Origin: Pseudomonadota bacterium
Lineage (GTDB): Bacteria > Desulfobacterota > Anaeroferrophillalia > Anaeroferrophillales > Tharpellaceae
Reading direction: 5' to 3'
DNA length: 8,914 nt
NCBI GenBank assembly: GCA_015486445.1
Contig: WFRT01000102.1
Span: forward strand, 1-8,914
A program made the translations under genes and the position numbers. Below are positions 1 through 5,945 of this stretch, piece by piece. The first letter of the stretch is position 1. The number at the start of each line of letters is the position of its first letter. Under the pieces are notes generated by a model. The model was not told the DNA's origin, did no database searches, and worked only from the letters and a program-made list of their open reading frames with translations.

Positions 1-14
1 ACCTTAAAGACTTT

Positions 15-113
15 GTAACTATTCAGCTAAATACGGGGTCGGGCGCGGCTTTTCTTCAAACCACCCCCGCCCCCTCCTGAAAGAGGGGAGATAGAATTCA
101 GCTGAATAGTTGC
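15..113. repeat. Inverted-repeat intergenic element with internal GC hairpin
   Basis: The outer arms are at 15-28 and 100-113 and match as an inverted repeat at 13 of 14 positions; the inner 12 bases (AACTATTCAGCT at 17-28 against AGCTGAATAGTT at 100-111) match perfectly. Inside lies a second hairpin, CCCCTC at 71-76 pairing with GAGGGG at 83-88 around a 6-base loop. The right arm also contains a perfect 12-bp palindrome, ATTCAGCTGAAT (96-107); the left arm has an 11/12 copy at 21-32. No T-run follows on the + strand, so this is not an ordinary intrinsic terminator. It resembles a non-coding dispersed repeat (MITE- or REP-like) or a paired regulator site. No other copy and no flanking target duplication is visible here, so the class is unproven. 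Confidence 0.6.
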
Positions 114-131
114 GGCCCGAAACTGAATCAG

Positions 132-713
132 ATGAAAACTTTTCCCGTTTCGCGAAATGCCGGCACCGGCATCATCGCCGCGACAGCCCTCCTGCTTCTG
201 CTGTCCGCCTGCCTGGCCGGAACCCCGGACTGGCAGCGCACCTCCCTGCCGGCTCTGGTCATTCCGGCCCCGGCCACGGCGGCCGACCGTCAATACCTGG
301 GACTGGCCCCAGCGGTTTCCCAGTTCACGCTGGACCAGGTCAAAGGCCGGCTGGTAGTTCTGGAATTCATCCTGGCCCAGTGCCCCCACTGCCAGCATGA
401 AGCCCCGAAAATGAAACACTTCTACAATCTTGTCAAACAACAAGGTCTTGACAAGCGGATCAAATTTATCAGTGTCGCCCTGGGCAATACCCGGCTTGAA
501 AGCAACCTGTTCAAGGAACGCTACGAGGTCCCTTTCCCGGTGATCCCGAACCCCGGCAGACGGGTCATGGAAATCGAGGCCACCCCGACCCTGTACTTTA
601 TCCGGCCCGAAGCGGGGGGAAGCAAGGTGCTTTTCGAAGCCGTCGGCCGCCTGCCGGACGGGGAAGAGCTTCTCCGGCGGGCCCTCGAACTGGGAGATTT
701 TTCCCCGTCCTGA
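132..713 (+). CDS. Thioredoxin-fold lipoprotein with CPHC motif
   Basis: This 193-residue protein has a lipoprotein signal peptide: a basic start, a hydrophobic stretch at about 12-24 and a lipobox LSAC with Cys27 as the lipid site. Residues about 60-190 look like a thioredoxin fold, with a CPHC redox pair at Cys84/Cys87 after the strand VVLEFI and a probable cis-proline in EATPTLYF (Pro152). The family (TlpA/ResA/DsbA-like exported thiol proteins) reduces, oxidises or isomerises thiols on the outer face of the inner membrane or at the outer membrane. CPHC is the DsbA-type dipeptide, but that alone does not settle oxidase against reductase. ATG at 132 is the only usual start codon in this frame after the upstream stop at 78-80; no clear Shine-Dalgarno precedes it. 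The peroxiredoxin gene begins 47 nt downstream, so this protein may be its electron donor (inference). Confidence 0.85.
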   Translation: MKTFPVSRNAGTGIIAATALLLLLSACLAGTPDWQRTSLPALVIPAPATAADRQYLGLAPAVSQFTLDQVKGRLVVLEFILAQCPHCQHEAPKMKHFYNLVKQQGLDKRIKFISVALGNTRLESNLFKERYEVPFPVIPNPGRRVMEIEATPTLYFIRPEAGGSKVLFEAVGRLPDGEELLRRALELGDFSPS

Positions 714-760
714 CGTAAAATAAAACCAACAAGCGACAAGCAGAACAAAAGGAGTCAACT

Positions 761-1399
761 ATGTCCGTAAACAAACCCCTGTTTTTCTCCCTGGCCGTCC
801 TCCTGGCCCTGTTGCCGCTGGCCCTCCCCGGCCCCGCCAGGGCCCTCGACCAGGAACTGATTTTTCCGGTCCCCCACCTGTCACCCAGGGAAAACCAGGG
901 CACCCTCAAGGTTGGGGAATCGGCTCCCGACTTCACCCTGACCGGGCTTGACGGCCGCCCGCTGACCCTCTCTTCCTACCGCGGCAAAAAAATTGTCGTC
1001 CTCTCTTTCGTCCCGGCCGCCTTCACCCCGGTCTGCTCCTCACAGTGGCCGATGTACAACATGGCCCAGGCCCTGTTCCAGAAATACAACGCCGAGGTAA
1101 TCGGCATCTCGACCGACAACCTGCCTTCACTTTACGCCTGGACCAAAGGCATGGGCAAACTCTGGTTTCCGGTGCTTTCCGATTTCTGGCCGCATGGCCG
1201 GGTCTGCAAGCTGTATGGCGTGCTGCGGAAAAACGGCACCGCCGAACGGGCCCTGTTCGTTATCGACCGCCAGGGAACAATCCGCTACATCGACATTCAC
1301 GACATCAATCAGCGCCCTCCCCTGGATGATCTTGACACCGCCCTGGCCGCAATTTCGGCCAACCCGGTTCTGCTCAAAAACGGTCCTGCAAAGCGCTGA
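761..1399 (+). CDS. Exported peroxiredoxin (AhpC/TSA family)
   Basis: This is a 212-residue peroxiredoxin with a Sec-type signal peptide (hydrophobic residues about 7-24, likely cleavage near Ala28). The active-site motif is PAAFTPVC, with Pro85, Thr89 and peroxidatic Cys92. Arg163 in RALFVIDRQG fits the conserved arginine. The entry strand GESAPDFTL at 52-60 is typical of the family. Cys149 in GRVCKLYG is the only other cysteine in the mature protein and could be the resolving one, which would make this an atypical 2-Cys enzyme. Family members reduce hydrogen peroxide and organic hydroperoxides using thiol donors. Export is less common than a cytosolic location and points to defence in the periplasm. 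An AAGGAG ribosome site at 749-754 supports ATG 761. The preceding CPHC lipoprotein is a plausible reductant. Confidence 0.88.
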   Translation: MSVNKPLFFSLAVLLALLPLALPGPARALDQELIFPVPHLSPRENQGTLKVGESAPDFTLTGLDGRPLTLSSYRGKKIVVLSFVPAAFTPVCSSQWPMYNMAQALFQKYNAEVIGISTDNLPSLYAWTKGMGKLWFPVLSDFWPHGRVCKLYGVLRKNGTAERALFVIDRQGTIRYIDIHDINQRPPLDDLDTALAAISANPVLLKNGPAKR

Positions 1400-1461
1400 A
1401 CCAGGGGGCCCGGATTTCGGGACCGACAGCCACCAGCGACAATCATCCGAACACTTTTTCC

Positions 1462-1490
1462 TTGCTATTTTGCCGATTCCACTGTAAAAA
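1462..1490 (+). promoter_or_regulatory. Possible sigma70-type promoter
   Basis: TTGCTA at 1462-1467 and TAAAAA at 1485-1490 are separated by 17 bases; each box matches consensus at 4 of 6 positions. They lie in the AT-rich part of a 180-bp gap between the peroxiredoxin and glycine-zipper genes, where a new transcript is expected. The leader to ATG 1580 would be about 80 nt. Apart from an 8-bp palindrome TTAATTAA at 1516-1523, I see nothing else in the gap. Confidence 0.35.
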
Positions 1491-1579
1491 ACATACATAA
1501 CAAGTCATGATAGTTTTAATTAAGTCGAAAAGCTCATTCCACAACCAGCCTGAGAGCCATAAACACCAAGGTGATCGCC

Positions 1580-2065
1580 ATGAAAAATCATAAAAAATCC
1601 CCCCCCGTCCTGTTTTTTCTCCTGTTCGGAGCGCTCCTGCTTGCCGCCCCCGCCTGCATGACTTCCCAGAGCGGACAAGTGTACAGCCGGGGCGAGGCCC
1701 AGAGCCTGATGAACGTCTACCACGGAACCATCGTCGGCATCCGCCCGGCCACCATCCAGTCCGACAACAGCGGCCTGGGAACGGTTCTGGGCGGGGTCGC
1801 CGGCGGGGTCGCCGGCAGCACCATCGGCCACGGCGCCGGTCAAACCCTGGCCTCGGTCGGAGGGGCCCTGGCCGGGGCCGCGGCCGGGGCCGCAATCGAG
1901 CACGAAGCCCGGACCAATGCCGCCTGGGAAATCACCATCAAACTGGATGACGGCCGCAACATCGTCGTGGTCCAGGAGCAGGACCAGGAAAGCAACAGTT
2001 TCAGAGCCGGCGACCGGATCCGTGTCATCGAAAGCCAGAACGGCACCCTGCACGTCCGGCGTTAA
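1580..2065 (+). CDS. Glycine-zipper envelope lipoprotein (SlyB/17 kDa antigen-like)
   Basis: This 161-residue protein has an N-terminal export signal (KNHKK, then hydrophobic 10-22). Cys26 in APAC is a possible lipidation site, but Ala at -3 and Pro at -2 make a poor lipobox. Residues 65-108 are almost entirely Gly, Ala, Val and Ser in a GxxxG pattern, which is the glycine-zipper 2TM domain of SlyB/Pcp/17 kDa surface antigen proteins. The C-terminal part (115-160) reads as small beta strands: WEITIKLDDGR, then FRAGDRIRVIES. Family members sit in the outer membrane and help maintain envelope integrity; the exact role here is unknown. ATG 1580 is preferred to GTG 1571 because AAGGTGA (1568-1574) lies at correct spacing before the ATG and would be consumed by the GTG start. 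The zipper region contains two perfect 12-bp tandem duplications. Confidence 0.82.
   Translation: MKNHKKSPPVLFFLLFGALLLAAPACMTSQSGQVYSRGEAQSLMNVYHGTIVGIRPATIQSDNSGLGTVLGGVAGGVAGSTIGHGAGQTLASVGGALAGAAAGAAIEHEARTNAAWEITIKLDDGRNIVVVQEQDQESNSFRAGDRIRVIESQNGTLHVRR
1790..1813 (+). repeat. Perfect 12-bp tandem duplication in coding sequence
   Basis: GGCGGGGTCGCC occurs twice back to back (1790-1801 and 1802-1813). It is in codon register and encodes GGVA twice, residues 71-78 of the glycine-zipper protein. Gain or loss of a unit would preserve the reading frame and change the zipper by four residues. Confidence 0.9.
1870..1893 (+). repeat. Second perfect 12-bp tandem duplication in the same gene
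   Basis: GGCCGGGGCCGC occurs twice back to back (1870-1881 and 1882-1893). The encoded stretch at residues 98-105 reads AGAA twice, and the unit length again preserves the frame. The sequence differs from the 1790-1813 unit, so this is an independent duplication. Confidence 0.9.
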
Positions 2066-2081
2066 ACCGCGCCGGGCTTTT
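2054..2081 (+). terminator. Intrinsic-terminator-like hairpin at the end of the glycine-zipper gene
   Basis: CCGGCG at 2056-2061 pairs with CGCCGG at 2070-2075 around an 8-base loop. A G-T wobble and one G-C pair extend the stem to 8 bp (2054-2061 with 2070-2077), and TTTT follows at 2078-2081. The 5' arm overlaps the last codons and the loop contains the stop codon. The T-run is short, so partial termination is as likely as complete. Confidence 0.5.
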
Positions 2082-2146
2082 CCTCTCTGCCGGAAAGAAA
2101 AAAGAAAAACGAATCCACCAGCAAAAGTAATTTCAAGGAGTCGAAT

Positions 2147-2674
2147 ATGCTTAAGAACCGGAAGCTCACCTGCAGCCACCTCATCCTCCTCGGGCTTGCC
2201 GCACTGGCTCTCCCGCTGCTGATTGCAAGCCCCGCAGCCGCAGCAGATAAAAAACTCACGGTCGGGGCCACCGAGGTTATCAGGGTGGTCGATGCCGATC
2301 TTGATTTTGTCGCCCGGATCGATACCGGGGCCCGGACCACTTCGATCAACGCCCAGAACATCGAGATTCAAAACCCGGCCGCCGACAAACGGGACAATGT
2401 CGGTAAAACCATCACCCTCGACGTGGTCAACGCCAAGGGCGAAAAGCGCCGCATCAAGAGCGAAATCGTCAAGGTCCTTGAAGTCCGCAACGCCCAGGGC
2501 ACCGAACTTCGCTACATGATCCCCCTGACCCTGCGCTGGCACGGTATTGACAAATTGATCCGGGTCAACCTCCGGGACCGCTCGGCCATGACCTACAAAC
2601 TCCTGATCGGACGGGACTGGCTGAAAGGAGATTTCGTCGTCGATGTGGGAAAAAATCCCGGAGGCAGGAAGTAA
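2147..2674 (+). CDS. Exported retropepsin-like protease (RimB/DUF785 family)
   Basis: The product has 175 residues, with a Sec signal peptide (hydrophobic 11-27, probable cleavage in the Ala run at 30-33) and no lipobox, so it should be soluble in the periplasm. The catalytic-type motif is RIDTGARTTSI with Asp59-Thr-Gly61. The second conserved block is LLIGRDWLKGDFVVDV (152-167), matching the IGR segment of retropepsins. The family is usually labelled ATP-dependent zinc protease, but the DTG motif and size fit a dimeric aspartyl (retropepsin) fold. Cytosolic relatives (RimB) accompany the ribosome-modifying ligase RimK. AAGGAG at 2135-2140 supports ATG 2147. A similar lipoprotein follows 113 nt later. 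Target unknown; proteolytic activity is inferred from the motif only. Confidence 0.85.
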   Translation: MLKNRKLTCSHLILLGLAALALPLLIASPAAAADKKLTVGATEVIRVVDADLDFVARIDTGARTTSINAQNIEIQNPAADKRDNVGKTITLDVVNAKGEKRRIKSEIVKVLEVRNAQGTELRYMIPLTLRWHGIDKLIRVNLRDRSAMTYKLLIGRDWLKGDFVVDVGKNPGGRK

Positions 2675-2680
2675 GCAACA

Positions 2681-2710
2681 GCAGTCCGGCGGGTTTTCCG
2701 GCTTGCTTTT
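2681..2710 (+). terminator. Terminator-like hairpin after the first retropepsin gene
   Basis: GCAGTCCGG (2681-2689) pairs with CCGGCTTGC (2698-2706) with one central T/C mismatch and one G-T wobble. The loop is 8 bases and TTTT follows at 2707-2710. It begins 7 nt after the stop codon. A second, T-less hairpin GCTCCC/GGGAGC lies at 2714-2735. The remaining 2736-2773 is AT-rich, but I find no convincing -35/-10 pair there. Confidence 0.42.
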
Positions 2711-2787
2711 CACGCTCCCCGATGGTCCCGGGAGCAATCACAACATTATCCATAGATAAACTATAGAGAAGCTAAGGAGTTACCGTT

Positions 2788-3420
2788 ATGAGATTCAGGC
2801 AGTTCGTCCTTTTCCTGACCCTGTCTTTGGTGCTCGGTGCCTGTGCCGGCAGCCGGCCCGGACCCGCCCCGTCAAAACCTGAGCCCACTCCGCCCGCCAA
2901 AGTGGAAAAACCGGTCCCGCCCAAGGTGGAAGAGCCCCAGCCGAAAACCAGCCCAAAACCCTCCTATGAGACCGTGGTAAGCAACGGGGAAAAACTGCTC
3001 ATCTTCGGCCAGGCCGAATACATCACGATTCTCCCGGGACGCATCCGCCTGCCGGCCCGGATCGACACCGGGGCCACGACCTCGTCAATCCACGCCGTCA
3101 ACATCAAGAAATTCGAGCGCGACGGCAAGAAATGGGTGCGCTTCAGCCTGGTTCGGAGTGACGGCCGCAAGGTCCAGATGGAACGCCCCTGGATTCGCAC
3201 CATCGAGGTCAAACGCCATGGCACCGAACAACAGGTCCGGCCGGTGGTCAACCTTGAGATCATCATGGGTCCCATCAAGCACAGAACCCAGTTCTCCCTG
3301 ACCAACCGCGGCCAGTTCAAGTTTCCGGTCCTGATCGGCCGCTCGCTGCTCAAGGGGGAAGCCGTGGTTGACGTCAACCGGGAATATGTCCTTTCACCAT
3401 TGAGCGGAGACAAGAAATGA
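2788..3420 (+). CDS. Lipoprotein retropepsin-like protease (RimB/DUF785 family)
   Basis: The product has 210 residues. A short signal peptide ends in the lipobox LGAC with Cys19 as lipid site. Residues about 22-58 are a Pro/Lys/Glu-rich tether, probably spanning from the membrane toward the cell wall. The protease domain (about 70-200) has RIDTGATTSSIHA with Asp93-Thr-Gly95 and the second block VLIGRSLLKGEAVVDV (181-196). Both blocks align clearly with the protein encoded at 2147-2674, so the two are paralogues, one anchored and one predicted soluble. Dimerisation is expected because only one DTG is present per chain. AAGGAG at 2774-2779 supports the start. The stop overlaps the next start as ATGA, implying translational coupling with the transglutaminase-like membrane protein, its likely functional partner. 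Confidence 0.87.
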   Translation: MRFRQFVLFLTLSLVLGACAGSRPGPAPSKPEPTPPAKVEKPVPPKVEEPQPKTSPKPSYETVVSNGEKLLIFGQAEYITILPGRIRLPARIDTGATTSSIHAVNIKKFERDGKKWVRFSLVRSDGRKVQMERPWIRTIEVKRHGTEQQVRPVVNLEIIMGPIKHRTQFSLTNRGQFKFPVLIGRSLLKGEAVVDVNREYVLSPLSGDKK

Positions 3421-4955
3421 GAAGTAAAGTCGAACTGACCCTGGTCATTGTCGCCCTGCTGATTATCGGAGCCGGCATCACCTATTACAAGATCGCGGTC
3501 TTGGGGTTTTCGATGCACCCGGACAGGCTCGAAACCGTCTGGAGCGTGGAAAGCACCATCGATTTCAAGGCCGACGGCGGCCCGGTCAAGATCACCTTCA
3601 ACATGCCGGACAACTCCTACGGCCTGGTCGTAACCGACTTCCACGAGGAAAGCCCCGACTACAATTTCAAGGTGGTCGGCGAAAAATATAAACGTCGCGC
3701 CGTCTGGACCAGCAAAGGCAAGGTGTCGGGGCCCCAGCGGATCTACTTTCGGGCGGACATCTATCGCCGGGGCAACGCTTCGACGCTCGCGGGGGAACAG
3801 AAACCGGCCCTGCCCAAGATCAACCAGGACTACTACACCGGCATCTATCTCGATGCCGCCAAAGAACTCATCGGCATGGCCAAGAGCAAAAGCAAAAACT
3901 CTCTCGATCTGGCCTGCCGGCTGATCGACCTGCTCAATGCCCCGGAAAACCATCCCCAGGCCGGCCTGCTCCTGAAGATCAAGCGTGACACCGGCGGCCG
4001 CCTCGACCTGGTCCGCGACCTGCTGGCCATGGCCAGGATTCCCAGCCGTATTGTCCGGGGGATTTTCCTGCAGGAAGACAACCGCCTGAAAAAGCTGACC
4101 AGCTACCTGGAAATTTACACCGACGGCAAATGGAACCTGGTCAACCCCCGAACTGCCAAGGTCGAGAATCCGAAGGCCTTTCTGCTCTGGCAGAGAGGCG
4201 GCGAAGCCCTGCTCGAAGTCGAAGGCGGCAGCGACTCCAAGGTCCGTTTCACCTCGATGGCCAACCGGATCAGCGCCAACAAGGCGGCGATCAAGGCCGG
4301 CAAGCACAAACACTCCTGGCTCATCGACTTCTCCATCTACAGTCTGCCGCTCTACAGCCAGAATACTTTCAAACTGCTGCTTCTGATCCCCTTTGGCGCA
4401 CTGGTGGTGGTCATCCTCCGCAACCTGGTCGGCATCCAGACGGCGGGAACCTTCATGCCGATCCTGATTGCCCTGGCCTTCCTCCAGACCACCCTGGTGG
4501 TCGGAATGATTCTTTTCATCACCGTGGTCTGCGTCGGCCTGATCATGCGCTTTTACCTGAGCCACCTGAACCTGCTGCTGGTTCCTCGAATATCGGCCAT
4601 CCTGGTTTTTGTCATCTTCATCTTTCTGGCAATTTCGGTCATCGGCCACACCTTTGGCTATGACGCCGGCCTGCGGGTTACCTTCTTTCCGATGATCATT
4701 ACCTCCTGGTCGATCGAACGGATGTGCGTGCTCTGGGAAGAGGAGGGCGGCAAGGATGTTCTGATCCAGGGCAGCGGCAGCCTGTTTACGGCCAGCATCG
4801 TCTACGTGCTGATGAAAAACCAGTTCCTGGGCAACCTCGCTTACTCGTTTCCTGAACTGCTTCTGATCCTGCTGGCCATCATTTTGATTATCGGCACTTA
4901 CACCGGCTACCGCCTGAGTGAACTGCGCCGTTTCGAACCGATGGGCAGAGACTGA
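3417..4955 (+). CDS. Inactive transglutaminase domain fused to seven transmembrane helices
   Basis: This is a 512-residue inner-membrane protein. One N-terminal helix (about 8-28) is followed by a hydrophilic, presumably periplasmic region (about 30-310) and about seven hydrophobic segments between 317 and 498. Residues about 150-250 resemble a transglutaminase core, with LLAMARIPSRIVRG standing for the usual GIPARVV block and YLEIYTDGKWNLVNP for the HAWVEV...DP block. By my alignment the Cys-His-Asp triad is replaced by Gly193, Thr228 and Asn243, so the domain is probably a binding module. This architecture (Pfam 7TM_transglut type) is known beside RimK-like ATP-grasp genes, as here, where the ligase follows after 15 nt. 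A role as envelope sensor, or as a scaffold linking periplasmic proteases to the cytosolic ligase, is inference. Confidence 0.88.
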   Translation: MRSKVELTLVIVALLIIGAGITYYKIAVLGFSMHPDRLETVWSVESTIDFKADGGPVKITFNMPDNSYGLVVTDFHEESPDYNFKVVGEKYKRRAVWTSKGKVSGPQRIYFRADIYRRGNASTLAGEQKPALPKINQDYYTGIYLDAAKELIGMAKSKSKNSLDLACRLIDLLNAPENHPQAGLLLKIKRDTGGRLDLVRDLLAMARIPSRIVRGIFLQEDNRLKKLTSYLEIYTDGKWNLVNPRTAKVENPKAFLLWQRGGEALLEVEGGSDSKVRFTSMANRISANKAAIKAGKHKHSWLIDFSIYSLPLYSQNTFKLLLLIPFGALVVVILRNLVGIQTAGTFMPILIALAFLQTTLVVGMILFITVVCVGLIMRFYLSHLNLLLVPRISAILVFVIFIFLAISVIGHTFGYDAGLRVTFFPMIITSWSIERMCVLWEEEGGKDVLIQGSGSLFTASIVYVLMKNQFLGNLAYSFPELLLILLAIILIIGTYTGYRLSELRRFEPMGRD

Positions 4956-4970
4956 GGGAGGGGTGCCAAG

Positions 4971-5945
4971 ATGCTGATTACGACTCCGGCCCGGCTGCGC
5001 AAACGCAACATCATAGGCATGAACAAGCGCAACGTCATCTACATAGGCCAGAACAACAAGCGTAAATATTACCCGCGCGTCGACGACAAACTGAAGACCA
5101 AGGTCCTGGCCCAAAAAGCCGAGATTGCGGTCCCCAGGCTGATCGGTGTGGCCCGCTACCAGAGCCATGCCAAGATGCTCAAGGAATTCCTGGCCGACGA
5201 ACCCGCTTTCGTTATCAAGCCTTCGAAGGGAAGCGGCGGCAAGGGCATTCTCGTCATTGTCGGCCGGGATGGCGACTGCTGGCTCAAGCCGAGCGGAGAA
5301 AAAGTCGACGAGCGCGGCCTGCGCCGCCACGTCTCGGACATCTTGAGCGGCCTTTTCAGCCTCGGCGGCAAACCCGACGTCGCCATGATCGAAGAACTGG
5401 TCAACTTCTCCGACGTGTTCGACGGTTTCAGTTTTGAGGGGGTTCCCGACATCCGCGTCATCGTCTACAAGGGCTACCCGGTAATGGCCATGACCCGGCT
5501 CTCGACCCGGGCCTCGGACGGCAAGGCCAACCTTCACCAGGGTGCGGTCGGGGTCGGCATCGACATCGGCACCGGTTTCGCCCTGAACGCGGTCCAGAAC
5601 GGCCGCCCGATCGAAATCCACCCGGACACCGGCAAGGTCTTGAAGGAACTCAAGGTCCCCGACTGGGCCCGCTTTCTTGAACTGGCGGCCCAGGCCTACG
5701 AGATGACCGAACTGGGCTATCTGGGTGCCGACATTGTCCTTGACCAGGAGAAGGGCCCCCTGATTCTCGAACTCAACGCCCGCCCCGGCCTGGCTATCCA
5801 GGTGGCCAACGACCACGGCCTCGAAGATCGGATTTTAACCGTTGAAGAGGAGTTCAGGAAGGTTTCCCGCCGGCCCCACGAACGCGTGGTCTTTGCGATG
5901 CAAAACTTCACCAGGCACGACCGGGAAGGAGAAATCGACAACTAG
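4971..5945 (+). CDS. RimK-like ATP-grasp ligase (alpha-L-glutamate ligase-related)
   Basis: The 324-residue protein has no signal peptide or membrane helix, so it is cytosolic. ATP-grasp landmarks in order: a Gly-rich nucleotide loop KPSKGSGGKG (83-92), a hinge with Glu141/Glu142, the core PDIRVIVYKGYPVMAMTR (159-176), a basic segment with Arg180 and Asn187, Asp254 in GADIVLD, and the metal-binding Glu267/Asn269 in LELNARPG. This pattern fits the alpha-L-glutamate ligase-related group. Such enzymes join a carboxylate to an amine using ATP, through an acylphosphate. The acceptor here is unknown; a peptide, protein tail or small metabolite are all possible. GGGAGGGG (4956-4963) gives a strong ribosome site. 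The order protease, membrane protein, ligase argues for one system. The stop codon directly abuts the next start. Confidence 0.9.
   Translation: MLITTPARLRKRNIIGMNKRNVIYIGQNNKRKYYPRVDDKLKTKVLAQKAEIAVPRLIGVARYQSHAKMLKEFLADEPAFVIKPSKGSGGKGILVIVGRDGDCWLKPSGEKVDERGLRRHVSDILSGLFSLGGKPDVAMIEELVNFSDVFDGFSFEGVPDIRVIVYKGYPVMAMTRLSTRASDGKANLHQGAVGVGIDIGTGFALNAVQNGRPIEIHPDTGKVLKELKVPDWARFLELAAQAYEMTELGYLGADIVLDQEKGPLILELNARPGLAIQVANDHGLEDRILTVEEEFRKVSRRPHERVVFAMQNFTRHDREGEIDN

Noticed and set aside
1407..1424. Hairpin after the peroxiredoxin gene as a terminator
   Set aside because: GGCCCG pairs with CGGGACC only with a bulged A, the stem is short and no T-run follows.
1790..1893. CRISPR or satellite array
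   Set aside because: The repeats are 12 bp, contiguous without spacers, in frame and explained by glycine-zipper coding.
1571..2065. GTG 1571 as start of the glycine-zipper protein
   Set aside because: The GTG lies within the AAGGTGA that serves as ribosome site for ATG 1580, and the shorter form gives a normal basic signal-peptide start.
1520..2737. A 405-codon open frame on the - strand
   Set aside because: It is opposite the glycine-zipper and first retropepsin genes, has no domain and has the same antisense composition; the sense genes have ribosome sites, signal peptides and motifs.
2964..5816. A 950-codon open frame on the - strand across three genes
   Set aside because: It lies opposite three strongly supported genes and crosses their boundaries, including the overlap at 3417-3420. 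The translation is a low-complexity mix rich in Asp, Gln, Gly, Val and His with no recognisable domain. Long antisense frames are expected when codons end mostly in C or G.
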